From Bacillota bacterium (GTDB lineage: Bacteria; Bacillota; Clostridia; DSM-8532): 64,000 nt of DNA. Location: contig JAEWSN010000207.1 in assembly GCA_023459915.1 (NCBI GenBank), positions 1-64,000 of the forward strand, given 5' to 3'. Made by a program: the position numbers and the translations under genes. Of this stretch, positions 43,878 through 52,546 are shown piece after piece (the first letter of the stretch is position 1; every line of letters begins with the position of its first letter). The notes below the pieces were generated by a model that saw only the letters and a list, made by a program, of their open reading frames with translations, made no database searches and was not told the DNA's origin.

Positions 43878-44909
43878 TCAGCTGTTGACCAGCACTTCAC
43901 CGGCAAGCACCCGCTTGTAGTCCTCCAGATTCCGGCGCAGCAGGTTGGGCGTATCGAGATCGTAGGGGCACTGGGCCTTGCACTGCCCGCAATCCAGACA
44001 ATTCTCAATGTTCATCATCTTCTCCTGCTGCTCCGCGGTGAGCCAGCCGGCCGAAGGCGCGCGCCGCAGCAGCAGGGACATGCGGGCACAGGTGTTGATC
44101 TCGATGCCCACAGGACACGGCATGCAGTAGCCGCATCCTCGGCAAAACTCGCCCATCAGCTCCAGACGGTCCTTCGCGATCAGCGCTTCCCGTTCCGGGG
44201 TCATTTCCGGCGGCTGCGCCATGTAGGCGAGGAACTCATCGAGCTCGGATTCGCGCTGGATGCCCCAGATGGGCAGCACATTGTCGTACTTGTCCATGAA
44301 CGCGTAGGCCGCGGCCGAATCGGTGATGAGTCCCCCGGACAACGCCTTCATCGCAATGAAGCCCATGTCCGCCTTTTTGCAATGCGCAACCAGGGCCAGC
44401 TCCTTGTCGGTGGACAGGTAGCTGAACGGAAACTGCAAGGTGTCGTACAATCCGGAATCAATGCATTCCTGCGCCAATCCCAGCTTGTGGTTGGTGAACC
44501 CGATGAACCGCACCTTGCCCTGGCGTTTGGCCTCCGCCATCGCCTCATACATGCCTGTTCCATCCCCGGGCCTGTAGCAGGTCGGCGGATTGTGGAACTG
44601 ATAGATGTCGATATAATCTGTCCCCAGTGTTTTCAGGGAGGTTTCAAGATTGTCCCAAAAACCCTCCGGTGTGCGGGCCATCGCCTTTGTCGCGATCACA
44701 ATCCTGTCGCGCATGCCGGCAAAGGCCTTGCCCAGCTTCGCCTCGCTGTCGGAATAGGCGCGGGCCGTGTCGTAAAACGTGATGCCGCCTTCGAACGCCT
44801 TTCGAAGGATGCGCACCGCGGTATCCATATCCGCCCGCTGTACCGGCAACGCGCCAAACGCGTTCTTGTTCGACTGAATGCCTGTTCTTCCCAAAGTGAC
44901 TGTGGACAT
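43878..44909 (-). CDS. Aldo/keto reductase with C-terminal 4Fe-4S ferredoxin domain
   Basis: A 343-residue fusion. The AKR barrel has Asp/Tyr in TFYDTARAYSDSEAKLG, Lys in IATKAMAR and His in IYQFHNP. The C-terminus carries two cysteine clusters, CRGCGYCMPCPVGIEI and CLDCGQCKAQCPYDL, of the Fer4 type. Such proteins occur in anaerobes and are thought to link NADPH and ferredoxin redox with an aldehyde or keto substrate. ATG 44909 follows AAAGGAG. A weak promoter TTGCGT-17-CAGAAT is possible upstream. It is co-transcribed with the small membrane protein downstream. Confidence 0.93.
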   Translation of the reverse strand: MSTVTLGRTGIQSNKNAFGALPVQRADMDTAVRILRKAFEGGITFYDTARAYSDSEAKLGKAFAGMRDRIVIATKAMARTPEGFWDNLETSLKTLGTDYIDIYQFHNPPTCYRPGDGTGMYEAMAEAKRQGKVRFIGFTNHKLGLAQECIDSGLYDTLQFPFSYLSTDKELALVAHCKKADMGFIAMKALSGGLITDSAAAYAFMDKYDNVLPIWGIQRESELDEFLAYMAQPPEMTPEREALIAKDRLELMGEFCRGCGYCMPCPVGIEINTCARMSLLLRRAPSAGWLTAEQQEKMMNIENCLDCGQCKAQCPYDLDTPNLLRRNLEDYKRVLAGEVLVNS

Positions 44910-45144
44910 GTTGACTCCTTTCGAACCATGCGTGTTCTCTTTCCATTCTGACCTGATTCGCGTCATCACGCAAGTCCATCCCATCCCGCAGAGGGTTGCT
45001 CCGGCCGTTGGGCATCCAAAACAATTTCTTCCTGAATCATGCTCCCACAACGGCCGATATGATGTTCCTGTTCACACGCCAACTGCCACAAGTGACCGTT
45101 CCGGATATATCGCGCCCCCGCAATAGGCAAAAGGCCGCACTCCC

Positions 45145-45153
45145 TGCTACAAT
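45145..45153 (+). promoter_or_regulatory. Extended -10 promoter of azlCD
   Basis: TGCTACAAT, with hexamer TACAAT at 45148-45153, lies about 40 bases before azlC; no good -35 is present. Confidence 0.4.
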
Positions 45154-45193
45154 GAATGGGATTGCGTATTGCATCCCACAAGGAGGATGTCAC

Positions 45194-46066
45194 ATGGTCC
45201 GCCCGGTCACCTGGTACACAAAAGGCTTGCGCGATGGCATCCCCATCGCACTGGGATATCTGGCTGTCGCCTTCACGCTCGGCATCGCGGCCGTGGGGCA
45301 CGGCCTCACGCCGTTCCAGGCATTTCTCATGTCGCTGACCAACAACACCTCGGCCGGCCAGTTCGCGGCGCTTGGCGTCATTGCGGGCAGCGGCTCCTAT
45401 CTGGTCAACGCCATGACGCAGGCGGTCATCAACCTGCGGTATTGCCTGATGTCCGCCGCGCTTTCACAGAAGATCGATCCCCGCACCCCGTTTTTCCATC
45501 GCTGGATCATCGCCTTCGATGTCACCGACGAGGTCTTTGCCCTCTCCGTTTCGGTGGAGGGGCCGCTGAGCCCGTGGTACAGCTACGGGCTGATGACCAT
45601 GGCCATTCCGGGATGGGCTGTCGGCACCCTGCTGGGCGGCATCTCGGGCAACCTGCTGCCCGCGCGCGTGCTGTCGGCCATGGGCGTGGCGCTGTTCGGC
45701 ATGTTTCTGGCCATCATCCTGCCCCCGGCACGAAAGAACCGGGTCCTCGCGTGGCTCATCCCCATCGCCATGGCCTCGAGCCTCGCCGCAGCCTCTGCAC
45801 CCGGACTTCGCGCGCTTTCCCCCGGGATGCGCGTGATTGTGCTGACCCTGACCCTTGCCGGCCTGGCCGCCACCTTCTTTCCCCTGCCGGATCAACCGCC
45901 GCCGGCACAAGGTGATGCCGATGCGCAGGGCGGTGCCGATGCATCAAACCAGCCCCCCCGGCAGGGTCTGCCCCCCCGGCAGGCTCCGTCGGATCCTGCG
46001 GCGCCACACGCCCGAAGCAACGCGGGCACATCCCCCAAACTGAGTGAACGAGGTGGTCCGGCATGA
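45194..46066 (+). CDS. azlC: AzlC-family branched-chain amino acid exporter, large subunit
   Basis: A 290-residue polytopic protein. The AzlC start is FTLGIAAVGHGLTPFQAFLMSLTNNTSAGQFAALGVI, with the family-specific INLRYCLMSAALSQK and FDVTDEVFALSVS motifs, and five to six membrane helices. With AzlD it exports branched-chain amino acids or analogues. ATG 45194 has AGGAGG seven bases upstream. The final 57 residues form a Pro/Gln/Ala/Gly-rich tail not usual in AzlC, ending just before the ATGA overlap with azlD. The tail composition suggests a recently expanded low-complexity segment. Confidence 0.93.
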   Translation: MVRPVTWYTKGLRDGIPIALGYLAVAFTLGIAAVGHGLTPFQAFLMSLTNNTSAGQFAALGVIAGSGSYLVNAMTQAVINLRYCLMSAALSQKIDPRTPFFHRWIIAFDVTDEVFALSVSVEGPLSPWYSYGLMTMAIPGWAVGTLLGGISGNLLPARVLSAMGVALFGMFLAIILPPARKNRVLAWLIPIAMASSLAAASAPGLRALSPGMRVIVLTLTLAGLAATFFPLPDQPPPAQGDADAQGGADASNQPPRQGLPPRQAPSDPAAPHARSNAGTSPKLSERGGPA

Positions 46067-46392
46067 CAAACAACCCGTTGGTTCACATTCTGGTCATGGC
46101 CGGCGTCACCTATCTCATCCGGGTGCTGCCGCTGCTGCTGATCCGCCGTCCCATCGAAAACCGCTGGATTCGCTCCTTTCTTTTCTATGTGCCTTATGTG
46201 ACACTGGCTGTGATGACCTTCCCCGCCATTCTCTCCGCGACCGGCAGCTTTTGGACCGGCCTCGCGGGGTTTTTGACGGCCGGTGTGCTCGCCTGGCTGG
46301 ACAAGGGCCTGTTCCGGGTCGCGGCCGGGGCTTGCGCGGTGGTGTTTGTGCTGGAGCTGCTGCTGCCGCTGGCCGGATTTCCCATTTCATAG
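46063..46392 (+). CDS. azlD: AzlD-family small subunit of branched-chain amino acid exporter
   Basis: A 109-residue membrane protein with four helices: HILVMAGVTYLIRVLPLLL, then after RRPIENRWIRSFLFYVPY the helices LAVMTFPAIL, TGLAGFLTAGVLAWL and VVFVLELLLPLAGF. RVLPLLLIRRPIENRWIRSFLFYVPYVTLAVMT follows the AzlD consensus. It starts on the azlC stop as ATGA, so the subunits are translationally coupled. The downstream TACAAT at 46393-46398 may start the GH2 transcript. Confidence 0.92.
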   Translation: MTNNPLVHILVMAGVTYLIRVLPLLLIRRPIENRWIRSFLFYVPYVTLAVMTFPAILSATGSFWTGLAGFLTAGVLAWLDKGLFRVAAGACAVVFVLELLLPLAGFPIS

Positions 46393-46467
46393 TACAATAA
46401 AGGGAATTGCTTCATTAAGTACGCGGGTCATGTTCCAGACCATGACGGAGACCGGAAAGGACGTTTC

Positions 46468-49400
46468 ATGTCTTCACCCGAAACAGACACCGCCCCCATT
46501 CGCAATCTCGCAAAATACCGTGCGGCCTGGCATTCCAGCGCCGCAGACATCAACCATACCGCCCACCTGGTGACAGATGGCATCTATGGCGCATACGGGA
46601 AGCCGGATTCCCGGGGGATCGGCACAGAACCCGCAGCCGGCGGCAACCTTCCCCAAAGCGCATGGCACAGCGGCGGTGGACATCGGGAATGGATCCGGAT
46701 CGATTTGGGCGCGGTTTCCGTGTTGCACCACATCGACATCCATTGGGGAACGTCCACTGCCGAACGCTACGACATCCAAATTGTCCCCGCGCAGGCACAG
46801 CAAAAGGATGCCACCGTGCCTTCCGCCGGCAGGGGGATTCCGGAAGCGGACTGGCAAACCATCGCGACCGGTCAGGGACAGGAGCAGGACGTCACGCAAA
46901 CGCCGCTGAACGGGCAATCCGCCCGTCATGTCCGGATTCTTTGTCACGCCGCCACCGGCGACCGCTTCATCATCCGGGAAGTGGAGATACTGGGGTCGAA
47001 CCGGTTGACGTACACACTGGCGGACCTTCCGGCCCCGACCGAAACCATGCAGCCGTTGAAAGGTGGCAACTGGCGGGTGCAACGGGCCTCCGAGGTGCCG
47101 GCCGACGGCGCCGCCCTGTGCGAGCCTGCCTTCGACGATTCAGCCTGGCTGCCCGCCTCCGTCCCGGACACAATTCTGGTTTCCTACCTCAAGGCCGGCG
47201 CCATTCCGGATCCCAATCATGATGACTGGCAGGATCAGATATCCGACAGCTTCTTCACGGCGGACTTCTGGTACCGGAATCATTTTGACATCCCGGTTGA
47301 ACGCAGCGGCCGTCAGGTGGTGCTTGCCTTTGACGCCCTGAACTGGAAGGCGGATGTCTTCTTCAACGGCCATCACCTGAAAAACCCGCTCCCGGACAGG
47401 GAAAAATCCGTTGAGGGCGGGTTCATCCGCGGCCAGTTCCCGGTCACCCCGTATGTGAAATTCGGGCAGAAAAACGTGCTGGCCGTCCGCATTTATGCCA
47501 ATGACACCCCTGAGTTCGGCCATCTGGTACAGGGACCGGACGGCCCGGTGCTCAACAACAAGGCCGGCGAGGGCGAGAAAATCATGGTCTCCTCCCAGGG
47601 ACTTGCCGAAGGCCCCTGGAACAACGGCGGCCGGCTGGGGCTCGACAGTCCCACCTTCCACAGCGCCATCGGCTGGGACTGGATCCCCACCGTCCGTGGA
47701 CGCGACATCGGCCTGTACAACGATGTCTGCCTGCGCTTTGAAGGCCCGGTCGCTCTCGAGGATCCCTGGATGATCACCAGGCTGTCCATCGGGGAGAACA
47801 AGGCGGACATCGAAGCGGTGGATCTCGCGGCAGGCTGCATGGCCGCCGCGCCGTCCGACGCAAGAGGGGATGCCGGGACCATGGCGGGCATCGAGACCGT
47901 GACAGGCGTTGAATCCCTGACGGGCATCGAGACCTCGACGGGCATTGAATCCCTGACGGGCATTGAGGCCCTGGCAGATGGCAACACAGCGACCCATTGG
48001 GTGTTCAACGCGCCCGCCGGCAGCGCGTTCACGCTCGACCTGGGCAGGACAACCCCGGTTGGCTGCGTGGTGATCCGCTGGGGCGAGGTGCCGGACACCG
48101 CCGCCTATGAAAGCCAGAACGCCAGGCGCTTCCGCCTGGAATCCTCCGTCGATGGCCAAAACTGGCAGCTGTTCGACGCATATCCCGGCGGTGAGATTGA
48201 GGCCCGCTGGTTCGGGCCACAAAAAGCCGCTCCATATGCCGGCACCGACAGCCATTTCGGCCAAAATGTCGCCAACAGCCTGGAAGGCCCCACCGGACGG
48301 GTGGTCATGGATCTGCGGGAACATGGCGCCGGCATGGTGCCGCTGACGGAGGCCGCGCCCGCGCCAATCCGCTATCTGCGCTTTACGACCCTGGAATGGA
48401 TGACCAGTGTCAATTCCGCCCACGGCAGCCTGCCACCCAAGTTTCAAGCCATCCAGGTCTATGCGGAACCGCTGGACAAAATGGAACAGAGCATGGTCCG
48501 CACGTACCGGCTGGACGACACAGTCGCCAGTCTCACCTTCCGGACGGAGGTTCGCAACCATACCGCCGCGCCGGTGGAGGCGGTGGTCTCCGGAACCGTT
48601 CAGCCAGGCGGCCTCTCTTTCTCCAAAACCGTCACCCTCGCGCCACTTGAGGTTCGCACGGTGGAAGTTGCGGATCTCACCTTGCGCCAGCCCCGGTTGT
48701 GGTGGCCCAACACCTATGGGGAACCCTTCCTGTATACCGCCTCCGTATCGGCCATTGTCGGAGACAGCGTTTCCGCAAGCAAATCCTTCCGCTTCGGGGT
48801 CCGGGAGTTCACCTGCCCCATCGACGGGAACCGGCTCACCCTGTTCTGCAACGGTACGCGCATCGTCGCCAGGGGCGGCAACTGGGGCATGGACGACGCG
48901 CTGAAGCTCGACCGGGCACAGGCCTACGACGACAAGGTCCGTCTCACGGCGGAAGCCAATCTGGTGATGATCCGCAACTGGGTGGGACAGACGCACAACG
49001 AGGCATTCTATGACGCCTGTGACAAATATGGCATTCTGGTCTGGGATGACTTCTGGCTGGCCAACCCCGCCGACGGGCCCGATCCGAAGGATGAGGCCAT
49101 GTTCATCCAGAACGCGATGGACAAGACCCGCCGGTTCCGGCACCACGCCTCGCTGGCCCTGTACTGTGGACGAAACGAGGCAAATCCGCCGCCATCGCTG
49201 GATGAGGCCATGCGAACGCTCACGGAGGCGCTCGACGGCACCCGCATCTATCTGCCGAACTCGGCGGCCGCCCCGGTGGGCAGTGGCGGCGGTTACGCGC
49301 TGCGGCATCCGCGCCAATACTTCGACGATGTGCCGGACGTGACGCTGCGCAGCGAAATGGGCATCCCCAACATACCGGACATCGAGAGCATCCACCGGTT

Positions 49401-50481
49401 CCTGGAGCCGGAACACCGCTGGCCCGTCAGCGAGGCCTGGGCGCTGCACGACTTCACGTTCTACATGAACGGACCTGCCAACACCTATGTGGAGGCCCTG
49501 ACACATTACAGGTCCTTATCCTTCGAGCCCGTGCCTAGCCCCGGGTTTGTCTGGGGATCCACCCCCGCGCTGACCCACGCGGAGCATCCGGATTTCCTGG
49601 CCTACAAGGAAAACGTGCTGCGGATGCTGTCCGCACTGGGACAGGAAGCCACCCTCAAGGACTTCTCCCGCATCGCCCAGATGATCAACTACGATCACCA
49701 CCGGGCCATGTTCGAGGGATTGTCCGTAAAACGCTCGAACGGCGCGCTGATGTGGATGAGCCAATCCTCCTTCCCGTCCTTCATGTGGCAAACCTATGAC
49801 TACTTCCTCGCCACCAATGGCGGGTATTTTGGCCTGAAGGCGGCCTGCCAGCCCACGCATGCCGTACTGGATCCGCGCACGGAGGAAATCGTGCTGGCCA
49901 ACGCCACGCCGAACCATTACCCGGGCGTCACCACCACGGCCGTGCTCCATGATCTCCATGGGCGCGCGGTTTCCGAAAAGACCTATCAAACCGCGCTGCT
50001 GGGCCCCGACAGCTACGGCGTTGTGCTGGACCGGCTGGATTGCAGCCAATCCACCACCGATGTGGTGTTCCTGCGACTGACCGTCCGGGATGGCACCGGC
50101 GACGTGCTCGGGGACAATCTGTACTGGTACAACCGGCGGGAATATCAGAATTACCGGGCATTGGGCGACCTGCCCCAAACCGGCCTGACGCTGACCGCCT
50201 CACCGGTCGAAACGCTCGAGAACGGGCATGTGCGGCGCACCTTCACCCTGGCCAACCCCACCGGCACACCCGCGCTGCAGGCCCGGTTGGTGGCTGTGAA
50301 TCCGCAAACCGGAGATGCCATCACACCCGTATTCTGGAGCGACAACTACCTGTGCCTCATGCCGGGTGAATCGCGCGCCATCACGGCCGAACACGCCCCG
50401 ACCACCGACGCCGTCGGCAATCCCGTCCCTTGCCGGTACAGGCTGGATGGATGGAATGTGGCCGAGCAGGAGATGGGATGA
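46468..50481 (+). CDS. Large glycoside hydrolase family 2 enzyme with discoidin (F5/8C) modules
   Basis: A 1337-residue, apparently intracellular enzyme (no signal peptide). N-terminal discoidin module (about 8-175, NLAKYRAAWHSSA to EVEILGSN). GH2 sugar-binding domain (about 185-440, FWYRNHFDIPVERSGRQVVLAFDALNWKADVFFNGHHL). Second discoidin-like insert (about 455-650) entered through a TG-I/V-E hexapeptide repeat. Then an Ig-like domain and TIM barrel with acid/base Glu904 (LYCGRNEANPPP) and nucleophile Glu963 (RSEMGIPNIPD). The barrel resembles exo-beta-glucosaminidase and beta-mannosidase GH2 members. AAAGGA precedes ATG 46468. It stands alone between azlD and a convergent methyltransferase. 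Confidence 0.92.
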   Translation: MSSPETDTAPIRNLAKYRAAWHSSAADINHTAHLVTDGIYGAYGKPDSRGIGTEPAAGGNLPQSAWHSGGGHREWIRIDLGAVSVLHHIDIHWGTSTAERYDIQIVPAQAQQKDATVPSAGRGIPEADWQTIATGQGQEQDVTQTPLNGQSARHVRILCHAATGDRFIIREVEILGSNRLTYTLADLPAPTETMQPLKGGNWRVQRASEVPADGAALCEPAFDDSAWLPASVPDTILVSYLKAGAIPDPNHDDWQDQISDSFFTADFWYRNHFDIPVERSGRQVVLAFDALNWKADVFFNGHHLKNPLPDREKSVEGGFIRGQFPVTPYVKFGQKNVLAVRIYANDTPEFGHLVQGPDGPVLNNKAGEGEKIMVSSQGLAEGPWNNGGRLGLDSPTFHSAIGWDWIPTVRGRDIGLYNDVCLRFEGPVALEDPWMITRLSIGENKADIEAVDLAAGCMAAAPSDARGDAGTMAGIETVTGVESLTGIETSTGIESLTGIEALADGNTATHWVFNAPAGSAFTLDLGRTTPVGCVVIRWGEVPDTAAYESQNARRFRLESSVDGQNWQLFDAYPGGEIEARWFGPQKAAPYAGTDSHFGQNVANSLEGPTGRVVMDLREHGAGMVPLTEAAPAPIRYLRFTTLEWMTSVNSAHGSLPPKFQAIQVYAEPLDKMEQSMVRTYRLDDTVASLTFRTEVRNHTAAPVEAVVSGTVQPGGLSFSKTVTLAPLEVRTVEVADLTLRQPRLWWPNTYGEPFLYTASVSAIVGDSVSASKSFRFGVREFTCPIDGNRLTLFCNGTRIVARGGNWGMDDALKLDRAQAYDDKVRLTAEANLVMIRNWVGQTHNEAFYDACDKYGILVWDDFWLANPADGPDPKDEAMFIQNAMDKTRRFRHHASLALYCGRNEANPPPSLDEAMRTLTEALDGTRIYLPNSAAAPVGSGGGYALRHPRQYFDDVPDVTLRSEMGIPNIPDIESIHRFLEPEHRWPVSEAWALHDFTFYMNGPANTYVEALTHYRSLSFEPVPSPGFVWGSTPALTHAEHPDFLAYKENVLRMLSALGQEATLKDFSRIAQMINYDHHRAMFEGLSVKRSNGALMWMSQSSFPSFMWQTYDYFLATNGGYFGLKAACQPTHAVLDPRTEEIVLANATPNHYPGVTTTAVLHDLHGRAVSEKTYQTALLGPDSYGVVLDRLDCSQSTTDVVFLRLTVRDGTGDVLGDNLYWYNRREYQNYRALGDLPQTGLTLTASPVETLENGHVRRTFTLANPTGTPALQARLVAVNPQTGDAITPVFWSDNYLCLMPGESRAITAEHAPTTDAVGNPVPCRYRLDGWNVAEQEMG
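47887..47976 (+). repeat. Five in-frame 18-bp tandem repeats in the GH2 gene
   Basis: Successive 18-base units encode GIETVT, GVESLT, GIETST, GIESLT and GIEALA. They introduce the second discoidin-like module and look like recent slippage expansion. Copies differ by synonymous and missense changes. Confidence 0.97.
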
Positions 50482-50512
50482 ACCACAGACCCACACGCGC
50501 GTCTGCTGCATG

Positions 50513-51343
50513 CTACTTCACGCCGACACGCATGCGGTAACAGAAGTTCAGTGGGTAGGTCCCATCACCCATCCGCTGCCGCACAGTCTGCGTGAACACG
50601 TCAATGGCCGTCTCGAGTGACGGTTCCCCGGCTTTGCGCAAGGCCTGAAGACCGCCCTGGCTGAGTGCGATGGCGATGAATCGCTCCGCGTCGCAGGGTT
50701 CCGTATTGGCAAAGACGATCTCACGCACATATCGGAACTGACCGTACTCCCGAAGGTGCTGCAAATGATGGTTTTTGTCCCAGCGGACAAAGCTGTCCCT
50801 GGTTTTTGCATTGGTTTTCTCCAACGCGTGTGCCACAACGAACAACTTGTTGTAAGCCTGCTCCGCCTCCCAGTGACAGACCGGCGGCCAGTCGCAGTCG
50901 TACGCGGCGAAGATGCCTCCCGGCTTGAGCACACGGTGGGCTTCCCGCAATGTGGTTTCGGGATTCATCCAGTGGAAGGACTGGGAGCAGGTCATGATGT
51001 CCACGCTTTCATCCGAAAAACCGGTTGCGTCGGAGAACGCCTGCTTGAATGCCAGATTGGCCTGGGCCTTCCCTTTTTCCCGCGCAATGGCCAGCATGTC
51101 CAGACTCGGCTCTATGCCGACCACCCGTTCGGAAACCTCGCACCACATGAGCGTGGACAATCCGGTTCCGCACCCCAGATCCACTGTCAAAGCAGGTTTC
51201 CCGCCCAAATAACGCAACAGCATTTCCCGCATCTGATGCGGCGCGGACGGTCGGGCACGATCATACAAGTCCGCAAATCCCGTGAAACGGTCCGCGTTCT
51301 TTTTCAAGTCATCATGGGAGGAAAGGCTTGTCGATTGCGACAT
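50513..51343 (-). CDS. Class I SAM-dependent methyltransferase
   Basis: A 276-residue Methyltransf_11/UbiE-type enzyme. SAM motif I is LTVDLGCGTGLSTLMW, the acidic motif II lies in VVGIEPSLDML, then DIMTCSQSFHWMNPETTLREAHRVLKPGGIFAAYD. An N-terminal DRFTGFADLYDRARPSAPHQM segment is common to small-molecule methyltransferases near GNAT genes. AAAGGGG lies upstream of ATG 51343. It follows a GNAT gene by 66 bases in the same direction. The substrate is unknown. It converges on the GH2 gene with about 30 bases between. Confidence 0.93.
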   Translation of the reverse strand: MSQSTSLSSHDDLKKNADRFTGFADLYDRARPSAPHQMREMLLRYLGGKPALTVDLGCGTGLSTLMWCEVSERVVGIEPSLDMLAIAREKGKAQANLAFKQAFSDATGFSDESVDIMTCSQSFHWMNPETTLREAHRVLKPGGIFAAYDCDWPPVCHWEAEQAYNKLFVVAHALEKTNAKTRDSFVRWDKNHHLQHLREYGQFRYVREIVFANTEPCDAERFIAIALSQGGLQALRKAGEPSLETAIDVFTQTVRQRMGDGTYPLNFCYRMRVGVK

Positions 51344-51409
51344 GGACGTCCCCTTTCGGACAGGCAGACTGCATGCTGTGCCTGCGGGTGAATGTGCCGG
51401 CCTCCCTGC

Positions 51410-51955
51410 TCACATGCCCCGCATGCGGTTGAAATCCGCCTTCAGAATATCCATGAACACTTCATCGTGAAACTGTCCGCGGACATAGTAGGATTGCCGG
51501 CGACGGCCCATCTCCCGGAACCCAACCTTCCCGTAGCACCGAATGGCATTTTCGTTGAACGAGAACACCCGAAGCATCACATTGTTCAGGTTCAATGTGT
51601 CGAACGCGTGGGCCAGCAGCAGATTGAGCACCTCGACGCCATACCCCTTGCCGCGATTTTCCGCTTCCCCGATGAACAGCCCCACCTCGGCGCATTGCCG
51701 GAGGGCATCGATTTGGTGAAGCCCGCAGTTGCCCAGCAACTGATGGTCCGCCTTTCGGATGATGGCGAATTGGTTTGTACCGGCGTTTTTCTTGATCCAC
51801 TCCTTCTCATCCTCCACCGACATGACCCGGCAGGTGTTGCCCAACCCGTCGGTCACAAGCGGATCACTGAGCCACCGCACATAGGTCTCCGCGTCCTCGA
51901 CCTGCATGGGCGAAAGATAGATTCTGTCCCCGTTGAGCTTGTTGACATACTTCAT
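51410..51955 (-). CDS. GNAT-family N-acetyltransferase
   Basis: A 181-residue RimJ/RimL-like acetyltransferase starting KYVNKLNGDRIYLSPMQVEDAETYVRWLSD. The acetyl-CoA loop is IGEAENRGKGYGVEVLNLLL, followed by NVMLRVFSFNENAIRCYGKVGFREMGRRRQSYY. A strong promoter lies just upstream, at 51986-52014. ATG 51955 with GGGAGGGAC is preferred. A TTG at 52021 preceded by a perfect AAAGGAGG is also open, but it would place the promoter inside the gene and adds residues unlike the family. The substrate is unknown. Confidence 0.92.
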   Translation of the reverse strand: MKYVNKLNGDRIYLSPMQVEDAETYVRWLSDPLVTDGLGNTCRVMSVEDEKEWIKKNAGTNQFAIIRKADHQLLGNCGLHQIDALRQCAEVGLFIGEAENRGKGYGVEVLNLLLAHAFDTLNLNNVMLRVFSFNENAIRCYGKVGFREMGRRRQSYYVRGQFHDEVFMDILKADFNRMRGM

Positions 51956-51985
51956 CCGATGTCCCTCCCGTTCACGGTTTTCCAC

Positions 51986-52014
51986 ATCATACGTTTTCCC
52001 GATGCAGTTGACAA
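51986..52014 (-). promoter_or_regulatory. Promoter of the GNAT gene
   Basis: On the minus strand TTGTCA (52009-52014) and TATGAT (51986-51991) are 17 bases apart, each with five of six consensus bases. The start codon is about 30 bases beyond. Confidence 0.85.
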
Positions 52015-52036
52015 CACCCAACTTCCTGCCTCCTTT

Positions 52037-52546
52037 CTATTGTGCCCGCGATACATGCCAGTAGGTGGGCGACCCCGGATCCTGCTGACTGACAAGCCGT
52101 TCCGTCACACTGAAAAAGAGGGGGTCTGACCCCAGAAAGTCACCCTCCGCCCGGTCGAGAACGGCCGTGCATACCGGCTGCCCAGCCATGACAAAGACCA
52201 ACACCTGCCGGCCATCATCCAGATACGCGCGTTCGGAAAGCCATCCGGAAAACAGATGATCGGTAAAAGATGTGGAAAGATACCATTTCGTGCCGACAAG
52301 CGCGAATTGCTCCGCTTCGGGCAGATAGGGTCCCACCACGAAGAACCCGTCCGCTTCCACAGGGATTCGACCCGCATCGGACAACGCCTGAGGCTCGTCA
52401 CGGATTTGCAACAGATAGGATTTCATTTCACCCGAGCAATCCACGCGCACCCGATATCGATGATAGTCGACCGAAACCCAGGACAAACGGAACAGCAACA
52501 ACAGTCCGCCGAGCAAAGCCAGCCATCGCAGGCCGCGGAAAATCAT
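52037..52546 (-). CDS. Hypothetical membrane-anchored protein
   Basis: I do not recognise this 169-residue protein. It starts with an N-terminal membrane helix (about 6-25, LRWLALLGGLLLLFRLSWVSV), followed by a soluble, probably extracytoplasmic domain of beta strands (YRVRVDCSGEMKSYLLQIRDE, VGTKWYLSTSFTDHLFSGWLSERAYLDDGRQVLVFVMAGQPVCTAVLD). It begins on the stop of the preceding membrane gene as ATGA, so the two are translated together and may form one unit. The element GGGGTCTGACCCC lies in frame at 52122-52134, where it encodes the GSDP portion. Confidence 0.7.
   Translation of the reverse strand: MIFRGLRWLALLGGLLLLFRLSWVSVDYHRYRVRVDCSGEMKSYLLQIRDEPQALSDAGRIPVEADGFFVVGPYLPEAEQFALVGTKWYLSTSFTDHLFSGWLSERAYLDDGRQVLVFVMAGQPVCTAVLDRAEGDFLGSDPLFFSVTERLVSQQDPGSPTYWHVSRAQ
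52122..52134. repeat. In-gene copy of GGGGTCTGACCCC
   Basis: An exact 13-base copy lies near the 3' end of the 52037-52546 gene. It has been tolerated inside a coding sequence. Confidence 0.95.

Noticed and set aside
47140..49506. A 788-codon minus-strand open frame inside the GH2 gene
   Set aside because: It lies opposite a gene with identified catalytic residues and has no recognisable domain; a composition effect.
51956..52021. TTG start for the GNAT gene with a perfect AAAGGAGG upstream
   Set aside because: The added 22 residues do not fit the family, and the near-consensus promoter at 51986-52014 would fall inside the gene. The ribosome-like site may be a leftover or serve another peptide.
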